Below, piece by piece: positions 11,587 to 34,457 of a stretch of DNA of 64,000 bases. A program made the position numbers and the translations under genes. Location: assembly GCA_029721435.1 (NCBI GenBank), contig CM056573.1:97793947-97857946 (forward strand), in the 5' to 3' direction. Source of the stretch: Gymnothorax reevesii. Taxonomy: Eukaryota; Chordata; Actinopteri; Anguilliformes; Muraenidae. Under the pieces are notes generated by a model. The model was given only the letters and a program-made list of their open reading frames with translations, was not told the origin of the DNA and ran no database searches. How positions within the stretch are numbered: the stretch's first letter is position 1; each line of letters opens with the position of its first letter.

Positions 11587-14135
11587 TACTGATAGAACTA
11601 CTTAAGTCACTTGACCTGCATACTAATTCTTCCTTGAGGTCAGTTTTTGCTTTTGGGAATTGTTATATTTTCTGCTAGATGGCAGGGCTGAAATTTTTAG
11701 GCTCAGTACAATGAAAATTTAGTTTTTCAAATTAGGTGCATTTTTAACAGAAGGTATGTTGAAATGAAATCACCCAAAACTTTTCAACTGTTGTTGTTGT
11801 GAGGGTAATGATTAAAGCTATTTGATCTTGAGCACCCGGATACCAACAAAATCATTTCAGATATCCAATCTACATTGTACTTTCTTGAAGAAGTATCAGA
11901 GGAACTACTCAACTAAACCTGATGGGCACATCAGTCAATCTCTCTACAGTATGTAATTTATCATTTGTTATCAATTAGTCCATTATACAGAAATTGAACA
12001 CAAAATTAAAATTTCCTGGTCCGTTTCTAAGCTAACTTGAGTAAGGCATTTGTCTGAGTTCTAACAGTCAATGCTGACCTATCATGCCAGCTTAATGTCT
12101 CCGGAATGTATTTTGAGCAGGCGCTCTAACTTCAGTGGATTTTTGTTTCGTAAAAGCGAAACAATCAGTAAGAAATGGATGAGACAATTAGAGCAAAGAA
12201 TTTGAAACTGTATCAGTCTAGTTATGTTTGCGCTGCCCGCTTCAAAGATGATGATTTTTTTTCATTGGAAAACAGTGTGGGGAACAGTATGGTTTACGTT
12301 GCAGATTGAGACTGTAGAAGGGGGCGTGCCGTCTGTGTTTTTGGATCAGCACGACTAAACTTCAGGGTTGAGTGATTTGTATACTTTAGTCATTTATGTT
12401 CATGTTGTGTGCCATAAAGACTTCTTTCAGTAAGTTACTAACAAACTGTTACTAAAACTGTTTAAAAAAGAAAAACAAATAATCCGTTTCAAGCTGAAAC
12501 ATTAATACTTATGATATTAAAATACAATTTATGACAAAAAAAAAAAAAACAATCGTACAGAATCTTTAAATATCTCTCACTGCCCTGGCCCTGTCAGCTG
12601 CTGGCATCAGTTATGACTTGAGAAAGCTGGCTCTTCTTCATTCCCATGACACACTCACTGCCCCGTCACCCATCAGCCCCTTTCACATGAGCTGCTCATG
12701 CGATGAGGTGTAGCTTTCACTTATTGTGGCCAGAGCTGCATTTCAGTGATCCGCAGCTGGAGGACAGTAATTACTTAATGGGAAGGAGGAGATGGTTGGG
12801 GGGGGTGTCCAGGGTATCAGGACCTCAATTTAAAGAATAATTGCTCTGTTTTCACGGCCTATGGAAAATGGTGTCGAGAGGGGCCTTTTCAGATCCAGAT
12901 TCAGACTTCCACTCTTCCACTCTTTTCAGTACAATGACTTGGTTCTGTAACACCTTGTTAGATTCACGAGAACTGAATGTTCATGTTCGCCATGATAAAC
13001 AGCCATTAGCAGCTAGGGACTACTACGCAGTTACAAAGTGCTGCATTACGTTTTTAAGGTGCCTTTGGTGTGTGAGTGTGTTTGCAGAGACTCCTGAGGA
13101 CTTGTCTCTGGTGGCATAGGCCAGGCCTGTAAAATGCCTAAGTCCACAGTTCAGTTCTGTTGTCTGACATTATGCGAGCGTCATGTATCTTCACTGGTTA
13201 TTGGAAGCCTAAGGGCAAAGAATGTCAATGCGAGGAATGTCTCAGATATTTGGGACTTCGCTTTTTCAAATGTTTGACAGCTGATTGTTATTGGCATATT
13301 TTGAAAAGCACTTCTCTCAAAGTGAATAGGAGTTTGAAGTCTGTGAGTCTAAGGTATCATTATAATTTGACCATCTCTGTTCGGGCATTAGCCAAATTCA
13401 GGCAATTCTTGATATTTTAGCACATTATACATAATACTAATTCCAAAAAGCACTTTGAGAAATTCATTCTTTGTCGTGTTGCGGTTTTTGCTGCTGCAAT
13501 TTTTCCAATTAAAGGTGAATTGATTTTTCAAATTGCTCCTTTTTGATTTCATTTGCATTTTCCATAATATGCCAACTTTTTGACATTGGGGTCAAAAAAA
13601 TTATGTCTCAGTCTTCATTAAATAGAATCTATTTTCAAATGCATGGACTACGTGACATATGTACATCACATAAATATTTTGACAAAGTTATTGTAATTTT
13701 GGGTGTATATCTCGGCATATTGGAGTTGAAATTGAATAATGAACATGCTAATTGCTCAAAAATAGAAACCTTGTTGAAAAATCAAGGCCACGCGGCTCTG
13801 TAACAACATCCTGTGAACTGCTGAGACAAAGACCAGAATGATGGAGAGCAAAGTGTCTGAAGAAGGGAAAGGACTGCTCATGATGACATCACATTCCCCA
13901 GTTGCTTTGAGGTGTGGTCAGGTGTGGGCATGCATGGCTGACAGTGGAACTGCTTCCCCTTCTATTAATTAATGATGTTACAGCAGAAGAAAAAAGCAGC
14001 AGGAGGAATTCTGAATTGTATACAGACATTTTTCTGCTCAGATTAAGCCAAAGGCTTCGTAAGCCATTAGACAGCACTTCACTGGGCAGATGATCCAAAT
14101 GAGTGGCTGAGAGCAAAAGTCTACTATCTGCTATC
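11587..14135. other. Intergenic, no recognisable feature
   Basis: AT-rich sequence with a short poly-A run near 12537. No coding exons or repeat termini were recognised. Confidence 0.45.
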
Positions 14136-14138
14136 TGA

Positions 14139-14796
14139 GGCCTGCACTACACGAATCCCATATATTCCTGAACGCGCATTTTTCTGTCCGATTGGGCCTC
14201 TCAACCACACGAACACGGCGATTTCACCCACATAAACGGATAAATTTTTTCAAACGGATAAAAAAAAAATCCGATTCAGTGGATCCGTGTAGTGAGGTTA
14301 AACGGATCTGGTGTTGACGCGATGACGTCAAGCGCCCAGCAACAAGCCGTTCGCACATGCACAAAACGGTTGTCAACAACAACAATGGCAGACATATACA
14401 CATACACGTCCAAAAACTCCTCCAGGATGTCTGGGTATTTTTCAACACGTCTCCCAGTCGATATTTTCTAGCGCCGCCTTGTTTTTATACTGTAATGTTA
14501 TGTGAAGCAATAACTCCACTTCGTCCTCAGTCCACACAAAAATAATCGGTTTTCTTCACCATACTATCTCTGGCCATTTTTTAACTGCCGCCGTCTCACT
14601 GCGCATACTCGTAACGTACTTCTTCTGTGGTATTCTACATTTTGTTATTCGCTGCCCATATGCCGGGCATGGCATTGCAGGCCTCAGAGGCGATCGTTTT
14701 CAGTTTTGCCTCTTCATGTGGACAGAGATATTTCTGTGGTGTTGGAGGAAGAAAATATCAGCTTAAAAAAATATCCAGATACGTGTAGTCCAGGCC
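14139..14796. mobile_element. Harbinger-type non-autonomous element
   Basis: 658 bp with inverted ends GGCCTGCACTACACGAATC and, from the right, GGCCTGGACTACACGTATC. The flanks are TGA and TTA, close to the 3-bp TWA target of Harbinger elements. The minus strand near 14560-14440 reads, across frameshifts, MARDSMVKKT then WTEDEVELLLHITLQYKN and NIDWET. This resembles the Myb/SANT-like accessory protein of Harbinger elements and the related reading frame at 50593-50730. Confidence 0.7.
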
Positions 14797-14799
14797 TTA

Positions 14800-15305
14800 G
14801 TCTGCTCTAGTTCATTCATGCTGCCATTCGCTGACCCTTCTCCACACCAACACCACCCTGCTCCATCAGACCTTCCATACTGCCGCTCCAGTTTTGTCAG
14901 CCTTCAGCCACCACCGCCACCAGTGTCTGGACTCTTCATAGGATTTTCCAGCTGCTGTTCTGAGCCACCCTCCTACTCTATGAGTTTTCCTGAGGAGTCC
15001 AAGTGCCAAAGACTTGTCTGATTTAAGCCTGTTCATTCTGACTGCTGTCTTCCTGCCGTCCCGATCCTCTCATCCCTAATTTACCATCAATTTATTATTC
15101 AGCCAGCGGAGGATGGGCTTCCCCAGAATAGCCAGGTTCCTCCTGAGATTTCTTCTCACTGAGGAGTTTTTTCTCACCACCGTTTGAGGCTTTTTCTCCC
15201 AACTGGGAGTTTTTTGCCTGCTATTCTGTGATTAGGGATTAGTCTGAGCTCCGCCATTTTCTCTATTTACAGCGCTATATAAATAAAATTCAATTGAATT
15301 GAATT
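14800..15305 (+). repeat. LINE 3'-end repeat
   Basis: The block contains GAGGATGGGCTTCCCCAG, GCCAGGTTCCTCCTGAG, two GAGTTTTTT-type boxes and GCGCTATATAAATAAAATTCAATTGAATTGAATT-type 3' end (short tandem AATTG units). This is the layout of abundant fish LINE 3' tails ending in short tandem repeats. The 5' limit is approximate. Confidence 0.55.
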
Positions 15306-15369
15306 CTATTTATGCTCAACGCATATAAAAATTTTTCTTTGATTTCACTCAAGTCTCTCCTGATTGAAC

Positions 15370-15512
15370 CACCCTCTTCAACTCAGCCCATAGGTTTTCA
15401 ACTGGATTGAGGTCTGGTGACTGATGGCCATTGCAGAATGTTGATTTTGATATCAAAGAACCATTTCATTGTGGTATGCTTTGGGTCATTGTCTTGTTGG
15501 AAAGTCCACCTA
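15370..15512 (-). pseudogene. Tc1-like transposase fragment (third family)
   Basis: On the minus strand: FQQDNDPKHTTMKWFFDIKI (second catalytic Asp block), then, after frameshifts, LQWP and the NPVENLWAELKR-type Glu block. The fragment is about 140 bp with no terminal repeats. Confidence 0.75.
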
Positions 15513-15589
15513 CTGCCAAGTCCACCTACTTACGCTCTGGCAGAGGCAACCAGATTGTCAGCCAAAATATCCTGATACCGGGTGCAATT

Positions 15590-15890
15590 CATTGTTGGCA
15601 CCACTGCCCCACAGCGAGAATGCTGTATGTTCGAATCTGGCCTGGGGCCTTTCTGTGTGGAGTTTGCATGTTTGCATGGGTTCCCTCCGGGTACTCCGGT
15701 TTACCCCACCCACAAAAACATGCATCATAGGAACACTCAAACCAGTACCCCTGACCAAAGAGCTGGCTTTAGAACTGGAGTTGGTCCCTGGGCGCTGCTC
15801 TGTGGCTGCCCACCGCTCCCAACCATAGGATGGGTCAAATGCAGAGGACAAATTCCCCCACGGGGTTCAATAAAGTATATGTCTTATTTC
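15590..15890 (+). repeat. Interspersed repeat, SINE-like
   Basis: Contains GTTCGAATCTGG (B-box-like), GGCCTTTCTGTGTGGAGTTT, GGGTTCCCTCCGGGTACTCC and, near the end, GGGTCAAATGCAGAGGACAA. These phrases recur in many fish interspersed repeats. ORFs here are repeat shadows. The family was not named. Confidence 0.5.
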
Positions 15891-16051
15891 TGACGTTGTT
15901 ATTTAGAGATTTTCTTGATAAATATATTTATATTTTTGAATTTTTTTTTAGTATTGTTTTACATTGCCAGTCAGGGGTGCTTGTAATTTTGGAGCTCATT
16001 GTAATTAGATCTGCTAGCCTATGATGATTTTTACTTCTTTAGTTGACAATT

Positions 16052-16424
16052 TATGACTTCTGCCAAGGAGGTTATGTTTTCACCCGTTTTTGTCTGTTTG
16101 ACATTTGACAGGATAACTCAAAAAGTTATGTACGGAATGGCACGAAATTTGGTAGAATGGTAGGTGGTAGTCTAAGGATGAGTTGCTTCACTTTTGGAAG
16201 TGATGTGGAACATATTCTGGATTCTAGATCTGGAAGAATTTAAAATATACCTGAATTGAATGCTTGTCCCTTGTATAATTAACAGATTTTCATCAAATTT
16301 GTACTCTAATGTAAAATTGATTACTGTATAGTTGTTGGTGATCTGAATATTATTCTTGTGGATCCAGATACAAAAAGACTGATATGTGGCCTGGTGGAGG
16401 TATACCCTCTACCGAGTGTCTTTC
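16052..16424 (+). repeat. Interspersed repeat with GCCAAGGAGGTTATGTTTTC start
   Basis: Begins TGCCAAGGAGGTTATGTTTTC, contains GGATAACTCAAAAAGTTATG and TGGTGATCTGAATATT, and ends near ACCGAGTGTCTTTCTAGT. I recognise the wording as a common fish dispersed repeat. No coding capacity was seen. Confidence 0.45.
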
Positions 16425-17589
16425 TAGTGCTGTACTGCATTGCCTTTCTTTTTTGAATATTGTTCTGTATAGGTTTTTGAGGGTGTATGATGCTTGTGAA
16501 AGAAAAAAATATCAATAAATTCCCTTCCTTTTACAGAATCAGGGATAATCTTTGTGAGCACATTGAGTTTACTGCCCTTCAGGTGAACAGGGACATGGTA
16601 CACACAGCTCTATGTAATGTTAAGTGATTGATAGGTTAATGGACCAGGCTTGAAATTTGCAGAAGTTCTAGACTATAACTGGGCTAAAAAGTGGGTCAGC
16701 ATATGCATCGCTGTGCTTACAGCAGATGCAGGGTCCAGTGACTGTTGGAAACATTAATGCTCATATGGATTTTTTCAGCATGTTTTTGCATGTTTAAATC
16801 TAGGTCATGGATTTAAGTACATGCAAAGACAATGCAGTAATGTTCAGAAAAGCCAGGACATTCAGTTCTGACGGAGCTTCTGGTGGAGAATTCCTTTGTA
16901 GTTGCATGTTTGTTGAGGGAAGAGTTTTTTTTTCACTCAAAGGATCGGCCCTTTTAAAATCAGTCACAAATGTATCAGGAGTCTGGGGTCTCACTTACAA
17001 CGATCATCGTTGTTATATCGTTATACAACAATCTTACTGTCAAATTGTATATCTGAAATACAGGTTTATGCAGAAATTCATGACTAAGCAGTAATTTATA
17101 AAATATAACTTTGGTTTGGAAAGGATTTTATTGCTAAATAAAGTTTAAACTTTGTGTATAATGGTATTCATGCAGAGGTGCTACATGTTTGAAGGCTGTG
17201 TGCAACGTTGTCTGTGTTCACTTTAAAGCATAGCATCAAGAATGAAATAGAACTTCAATCCAAACTTGTCAAGGGGAAAGTGACCTCAGTCACGACTATC
17301 AATGGGGTAATGCGAAAGCATATGCTCATGAGGACCAATTCAGCTTTTAAGATTTAGGTGTCACACATGCATGTGGTGTGAAGCAGATACGCCATTGCCC
17401 ATCCAAAAAAAAACAAAAGTTGCCATTTGGATTTAAATAAGCAAATACTTAACAGCCTATGATTTATTCATTACTGCAGGGATGAATATGTTTCAGCTGG
17501 CAGTAACTCTTTTAATCCTGACTGATTCAGTGCGTAACTTCTCACTTCTTAAACAACCATATTAGAAGACGCACCTTGTGGTCTTTGAA
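16425..17589. other. Intergenic, no recognisable feature
   Basis: No gene or repeat ends were recognised. Confidence 0.45.
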
Positions 17590-17955
17590 AAGATATTACT
17601 GGGTTTCAAGAGGAGGAAATTATTGGCCAGCATCAAGCAAAGAAAAAAGCTAAAGAGATTGCTGAAATCACTAGAACGGAGTCATGAACTGACCAACAAT
17701 TAATTAAAACCTGAAAGGATAGTGGTGAACGGTCAACTTTGCGGAAGAAATAGATTGGAGAAAAATCATGACTGATCCTGATCGGGGATCACTAAAATGT
17801 TTTGTGAAGACTCATCTCAAAAAATCAACGGTAGGACTCATGACAGTGTTTAATCATGAAGGTCAGAGCATTTCCACATGCACTTTGCAACATGACCTCG
17901 GAGGATTGGGACTAAACCGCTGTCTGGCCACAAGAAAGCCACAGGGCATTTAAAA
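17590..17955 (+). pseudogene. Tc1-like transposase N-terminal part (family 2)
   Basis: Frame-shifted plus-strand sequence with KAKEIAEIT-like, RSGER-like, DPDRGSLKCFVKTHLKKSTVGL, FNHEGQSISTCTLQHDLGGLGLNRCLATRKP. This is the helix-turn-helix and linker region of a Tc1-like transposase. It stops abruptly at about 17955. The rest of the same protein resumes at about 19650. Confidence 0.75.
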
Positions 17956-18470
17956 GTAGACAGCGACTGGCGATAATCGCCGTCTACTTGGAACATGACC
18001 GGCTACTCGCGACTCCGATTCTCCATATCATGAAATTGTTTTTGTCACCTTTTTTGTTTCTTTAACACAGAGTTTAGCCATATTTTCAATAAAAGGAGGA
18101 GTCATTGCGTTATTTCCTTGCTCTAGTAAGCCATCATGGTTTCCTTCATTGTGCATGAACAAGCCTGGCGCAGCCTCCGTATGCTACGTACAGTTTTGGT
18201 AAAGACTTGAGGTGCTTGCGCATGCAGAAAATTAATACATTGCCTGCGTTCAAAAATTTGCATCGCCGTTTGACCGAGGATACGAGATGACTGAACCCCT
18301 AAGTAAATTATTGAAAACCTCGACAATATTGTCCTTCTTTTACAAAAAAGGTAAAGATGCACTATGTCTTGCAAACATATCTGAAAAGAACCGTCATTTC
18401 ATTTTGAATCTTTTGATTACAGTATACGGAACTGTTTCCTGCACAAGAAACTTTATTGCAGGCATTCAAT
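17956..18470. other. Insert within Tc1 relic, unclassified
   Basis: Begins with a hairpin (GTAGAC...GGCGATAATCGCC...GTCTAC, 17956-17987). Nothing else was recognised. Confidence 0.35.
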
Positions 18471-18579
18471 CAGGGGTGAAAGTAAGCCGGAACCCAGGAA
18501 AGAAATACCGGGAAGAAATATACAGTCCTCTACAGCCGGTACGCAGGGGTATGCCCCGGAAGAGCAACTTTCACCCCTG
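18471..18579. mobile_element. Short hAT-type MITE
   Basis: 109 bp with CAGGGGTGAAAGT at the left and its inverse ACTTTCACCCCTG at the right. The flanking 8-mers CATTCAAT and CACACAAC match at 5 of 8, so the target duplication is weak. Confidence 0.6.
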
Positions 18580-19158
18580 CACACAACGCGAGCCCTTTCA
18601 ATTTTCAAGCAAATTTCTCCAAAATTAATGTAAATTTGATGAATACATGAGAATCATCAACAGAATGTGCCGCTCATGACGTGCTGAAGTAGGTTTTAGT
18701 GCGCTGGACAAACGTTATCGTAAGGCTACTCGCTTACCATGATATTTTTCAGCTTGTAGGCAGTCTACACTCTGCATTGTAACATTAATCCAATGGTAGT
18801 GACTCGAGTGCTGTGAATTTTTGCAGACAGCAGTGAGCAGAAATTTTTGCAAAAAATAAAAGAAAAATCCCCAAGAAATAAATTGTGAGGTTTCATGAAT
18901 GACTGAATGAACACATGCAGAAAGAGGGAACACTCAATGCATCCTTTGATTGGATGCTGGTTGCCTAGGTGATGCAACGGTGGGTGCTGGGGGGTCGCGT
19001 TCATTCTTTTGACAGGGAACGGTAAAACACAACTTGTTCAAAATGCAAAGAAAAATTGGTTATATGTTTAAAAGACGGAGAGATGATAAAACTGTGGCAG
19101 TTGAGGAACAGATGGAGGAAGATGCAGAAGAACAACATGGAGCAGGTAGGCTATGCAG

Positions 19159-19535
19159 CAGTGGCGTAGCCAGCGGGGGTGCTAAGACACGTCCCTTTTT
19201 GACTGCAGTTAGTAATTCTCAATCATTTTCCTTTATTGACACATTTTCCAATTATCGTAATCGGCAACCGAAGACACGGTTTCTCTCCATATGCGATCTA
19301 ACAGCAATTAAATCACGGACTAAATTCAGGACAGTTGCAGAACAAGAACAGGGAATTGGGTTGCACAAAACTTCTGTTTAAAACAATTATTAGTCCTGAC
19401 CTGTTCATTTTCAAAATTAACAGAAGGTTCACTCCGAGAGCGCTCCGCACTTAACAGGTGCTGCTTGTTCTCCACGGTTAGGCAAGATGACAATCTTAGC
19501 TAATCGAGGAGAACAAGCAGCACTTGTGAAATGCA
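19159..19535 (+). mobile_element. hAT-type MITE, half copy
   Basis: Starts CAGTGGCGTAGCCAGCGG and is homologous along about 350 bp to the element at 40946-41682 (shared TTTTCCAATTATCGTAAT, GGTTGCACAAAAC, CAGGTGCTGCTT). It ends at a central inverted repeat (GTGCTGCTTGTTCTCC / GGAGAACAAGCAGCAC). The right half is absent. Confidence 0.65.
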
Positions 19536-19649
19536 AATTAAAAGCTTAAAAGTTTTAAATTTATCCTGGTAGAATGCTCGCTGGAGGGCTTTGCACCCTC
19601 AATGCTTGGATTCTCACAACCTCCACCACCAGCCATAGCCACCTACTCC

Positions 19650-20342
19650 AAGAACTTTTGAAAGCTCTGAAGCCAGTTGTTGAGTCTAATTGTGGGGGGA
19701 AAAACAACTTCAATTTGGACTGGGGAGCCATGGAAAAAGGTCATGTGGTGTAATGAGTCCAAATTTACCCTGCTCCAGAGTGATGGGCACGTCAGGGTAA
19801 GAAATGCAGCCCATGCAGCAATGCACCTATCATGCATGGTGCCCATTATATAAGTCTCTGGAAGCAGTATTATGATCTGGAGTTGCTTCAATTTGTCAGG
19901 TCAAGGCTCAGCACTGTTCTGCAGCAATAAAATGAAACTAGCAGACAACTTGAGTACACTTAATGACTCGTAACCCATTAATTGACTTTTTAACCCTTGA
20001 TGGCAAAGGCATATTCCAGGATGACAATGACATGATTCATTGGGCTCAAACTGTGAAAGAGTGGTTCATCGAGCATGATGAATCATTTTCACATATGAAT
20101 TGGCTACCTCAATGTTCAGCTTTACCTGACTGAAAATCTTTGGGATATGCTGGAGAAGGCTAAACAGAGTGGTTTGACTCAACCATTGTCAATAGTTTCT
20201 TGGCCAAAATTGAATTCTAATTGGGTTGGAGATAAATGTGACATTGTCTATACAATATCACGACGAATGTGTGCCTTGATCAAAGCTAAACATAGCGCAA
20301 CAAAATATTATTGTATGTAACTTTTTATTTGGACAGACAGTG
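19650..20342 (+). pseudogene. Tc1-like transposase C-terminal part and right terminus (family 2)
   Basis: Reads WKKVMWCNESKFTLLQSDGH, where the first catalytic Asp of the usual SDES has become Asn. Then SIMIWSCFNLSGQGSALF, GIFQDDNDMIH (second Asp intact), EWFIEHDESFSHMNW, and a deletion that fuses PD to the ENLW block, shifting the frame. The element ends ACAGACAGTG before TA (20343-20344), a Tc1-type terminus. It abuts the estimated end of the thbs1 3'UTR. Confidence 0.78.
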
Positions 20343-20469
20343 TATATTTAGATTTATACATGCTTTTTGGTTAAGTTCTGAATTGTTGCTGTGTATTTCT
20401 AAATGGACTTGGCAAAGGATCAGGTAATGATTGGTCAGAGAGAAGAGAACACTTTTGAGAGGCTTTTCA

Positions 20470-31087
<10,618 letters not shown>

Positions 31088-31301
31088 TATGCTACTTCCG
31101 AGCTTTAACTGTTGAATGGTGAAACAACATGGACCCACAATCAGTAAATAAAACGAACTACATTCAGAAATTCTCTGAATAAAGAAGAAATAACAGAACA
31201 ATCACAAATATATTGACATGTGGTCTACAATTTGCTCCCAACTAATCTGAAACAACAAATTCATCTTGATAGCGAAAAAGAAAACGTTTTTGTCATCTTA
31301 C

Positions 31302-31480
31302 CTGCGCCTCGAGAAAGTTAATAGTTGTGTTAAATCCACAAACGTGAAATCCTGAAAAACGTAATAGCGGCCTCCTCTTCTGTGCGTTTGAGAGCCTCCT
31401 CTGACTGTGCGGTCTTTTTTTCGGTCTAATATTTATTAATTACTTTTCTTCTTTGACCCACCACTCAGAGATGCTCAGCC
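31302..31480 (-). other. thbs1: thbs1 non-coding exon 1 (5'UTR)
   Basis: The 3' end is fixed by a good donor (CAG|GTAAGA on the minus strand, GT at 31301-31300). The exon has no ATG-led reading frame of note. The 5' end is an estimate, about 30 bp downstream of a TATA-like box at 31509-31518. Exon 2 begins at 31108 after a CAG acceptor and carries 21 nt of leader before the ATG. A non-coding first exon matches the known THBS1 structure in other vertebrates. Confidence 0.6.
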
Positions 31481-31508
31481 TTAACTATCACTACTCAGGA
31501 CAAAGTGC

Positions 31509-31665
31509 TATTTAAATACTTCCAATACATTCCTAAAGTCTAGTTTCGTCCAATCATCGACGAGCAGGAAAAGGGAAGAGCTTATCTGGTTACCTCACGA
31601 TGCGCAGAGAAATATCTGAGACACACGACTACACGTAAGTCAAAGGAAAAAAAAGCACATTCCTG
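31509..31665 (-). promoter_or_regulatory. Putative thbs1 core promoter with TATA-like box and CATTCC motifs
   Basis: On the minus strand TATTTAAATA (31518-31509) lies about 30 bp upstream of the estimated start. On the plus strand a CATTCC (TEAD/MCAT-type) motif is at 31528-31533, CCAAT is at 31550-31554, and a second CATTCC lies near 31660. The TATA-like box is read from sequence and position. Use of the other motifs is inferred; THBS1 is known as a YAP/TEAD-responsive gene in mammals. Confidence 0.45.
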
Positions 31666-31669
31666 AGCT

Positions 31670-34457
31670 GAAATTCCATTACCAGATTAATATTTTTATG
31701 GACTTGGGCGTAAGAGTGCCAAATCAGTACTTTCTGTTAAAAGTCCTCCGTCTTTCCGAAATTAGAGTTCCTGAAGTATTTTGACTGTAATTTTGGTTTA
31801 TTCTCGCGACGTCCCTCAATGAACTGCACTTACTACTCAACAAGTTTACTTAAGGAAGATTTTTAATAAACCTATATATTCCGCCAAGAGCCAAGTTTGT
31901 CACACATTTAACACAGTGGACAAGGTACGGAATGATGACTTTTTTTGAAGTATTTAAATAGTTGTGAGACATTTAGCCGCCTACAATTCTTGGAAACCTT
32001 TTTTTTTTTTTTTTTGAAAGCGTGGTCTTTGAATGTATTGTTATTCTCAGTTTGATCACTAGGAGCCGTTATCTGTTCACTTGCGTCGAGTGTTGACCTG
32101 GCTTTTCGCATTCACTTCAAGCTTGCACGCAGAGAACTTCTCAATAGTATTTTATTCGGTATTTTTGTATGAAACTATTTTAAACAGAGGCATACGTTCA
32201 TTGTACTCTTCTTTATCATTTCTAATGCAGTGCATCATCTAAATTTATGATTTAAAGTTTACCTGTCCCAAAGAACTGAGAAAAAGAAGCCACTTGCCAA
32301 ATAGGCCAATAACTTCTTATGGTTGGTAATCCTGTGAATTGCAAGCATTGTCCATATTTCATTCTTATTACATATAACGAAAATGTGTATGTAACAATGA
32401 CTGTCATTGGCCATGCTTCCTAAAAATATGAAACACATTTCTATAATTGATTTTTATTTAGATTATGTATTTCTTTACAATATCTATTTTATTTTCTATG
32501 CTTGTTATTGTGAGACGTATTTAACCAGGTGATAGCCACAACGTCTAGATTAGTTTTTTCTTCAGCTTGCACAATTTATTCAAAACCATTCTGACATGTC
32601 CATCCTGTCAAAATTTAGTAAATATTCTACTTTAAGAATAAGGTCATTTTATTATTGCGCTATTCTGTCCACTCCTACATAATCAGTTACAGGGAACACC
32701 ATAATTCATTGGACACCGACACAGGTTTTGCTATTTTCGTTCTGTTGGCTAAGTCAATAGCTGGATCTGAGTCCAATCGAAAGTGCATTTTACTCACTAA
32801 AAGGGAGACTGAAGGCAATAAGTCTCAGAAACAAGCAGGAACTGAAGATGGCTGCAGTGCAGGCCTAGCAGAGCATCGCCACTCCACAGGAAAGATACCC
32901 AGCATTTGGTGATGATGCATTACTTCAAGGAGTCATTGTATGTAAAGGTAATTCTTACTTTATTCTACATTTGTTAATCTGTCAAATATTATCGTATGCC
33001 CCCAAAAACTGGGCTGGGGAGGAGAGGGGCTATGTACAAAAGGTGCTACCATTTATAAGTCTTGGATCTGATATAGATGAAAATACCTTAACATTAAAGC
33101 TGACAGTCTGCACTTAATTGTCATTGAATCCTTTCATACTGAGAGAGCTGGAGCTGATAATCTAAATGAATAATGTTTCTCAGTCTAATGCAGTGTGGCG
33201 CTCATTGCATGCCATGGCTTATATTTTGGACGATATCTCCCAAATTAACCCTTAATTTGACACATACAAATGTTGAGCAAAATGCTTTGTCATGTTTCAT
33301 CATGACATGAAACATGTCTGAAATTCTGCAGATATAGTAACATGCAAAGTCCTGTTACACAAAAAGAAAATGTATATGACGGTGGGTAACTGTGTCTTAA
33401 GGAATGGCATTCAGGGACCATTCACTGGGGACAGTGAAAAGGAACAGATACAGGTGTGGCAAGGTCTATTAGAAGGGCTATGGTAATGACCTCACTGTGC
33501 TGGTGTTCCTTTCCAAAGTGGGCAAGAGAGAGTGAGTCTCAATGGGGGAGCACTAAACGTGCTAATCCTGGATGTGTACAGGCAGTAAGATGCGGAAACA
33601 GTCCAGCAGCACTGTTTACACTCTTGGCTGGAATGTTGTGCCTGGGGACATTAGGCATGTGAAAGCATACTGCTGGTAAAATAATGACTTGATTTCTTTA
33701 TTTTGTATTGTCACAACGTCAAATTATTTAGTTGTCCGTCATATATTTACTTCCTTGCCAGATCATTTATTTGTAAAGAAGTTTCTTACCACCCCTGTCC
33801 CCTAATTTGGTAAAATCTAGTAACTCAATTTTTCATGAAACAGAGAACTGAAATCAACTTAAGTCCTTCAGGATAAACTTGCTGTAAAAAAAATGAGAGA
33901 ATGGGTATTCTCAATGACAACTGTTATTTGGTGCTTAGTAACCTAGTAACTGCAAAAATGGATCTAACTCAATTTCCACCAAAAAGTGAGTTACTAGGTT
34001 TTACCAGATTAGGGGAGCCCTACTCCTGAACTTCTTAAATATTTGGCATTTCAACTATGAAAATTATGTTTATGTGAAACATCAGTGTATAATTGTTCTG
34101 AATGACCTGTTCTCACCACTCATGTTATGTTCTACTGAATATAAATCATTTCTCAGAAGAAATGGTCTCATCATATTGGTCGGTTGCCTTGCAGGGAGTT
34201 TCCAGTTGTATCTGAAAAGGGCCAATGTGGATTCAGGTTTTGGTTGCTTAACACCAATACACTTGATTCAGCTTATTAACTAAATGTTAGGCTGTACTTC
34301 AGGCTGTACTTTGATGAATAGGATCAGGGCTCTTAGTGCTGAGTTAAAAAGTCAATTTCTTCGCCACTCTCAGATTACATCAGACACCTAGGAAAGATGT
34401 CAGTGATACAAAATCCCACAAGAACAGCTGGTTACTTTAATTAAAAAAATTGATTCA
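31670..34457. other. thbs1 upstream region, no gene recognised
   Basis: AT-rich non-coding sequence upstream of thbs1. Short ORFs lack protein-like features. No transposon termini were recognised before 34458. It may hold regulatory DNA, but nothing specific can be shown. Confidence 0.45.

Noticed and set aside
15430..15893. Cluster of four overlapping ORFs of about 100 codons
   Set aside because: They span a Tc1 transposase fragment read in the wrong frame and a SINE-like repeat.
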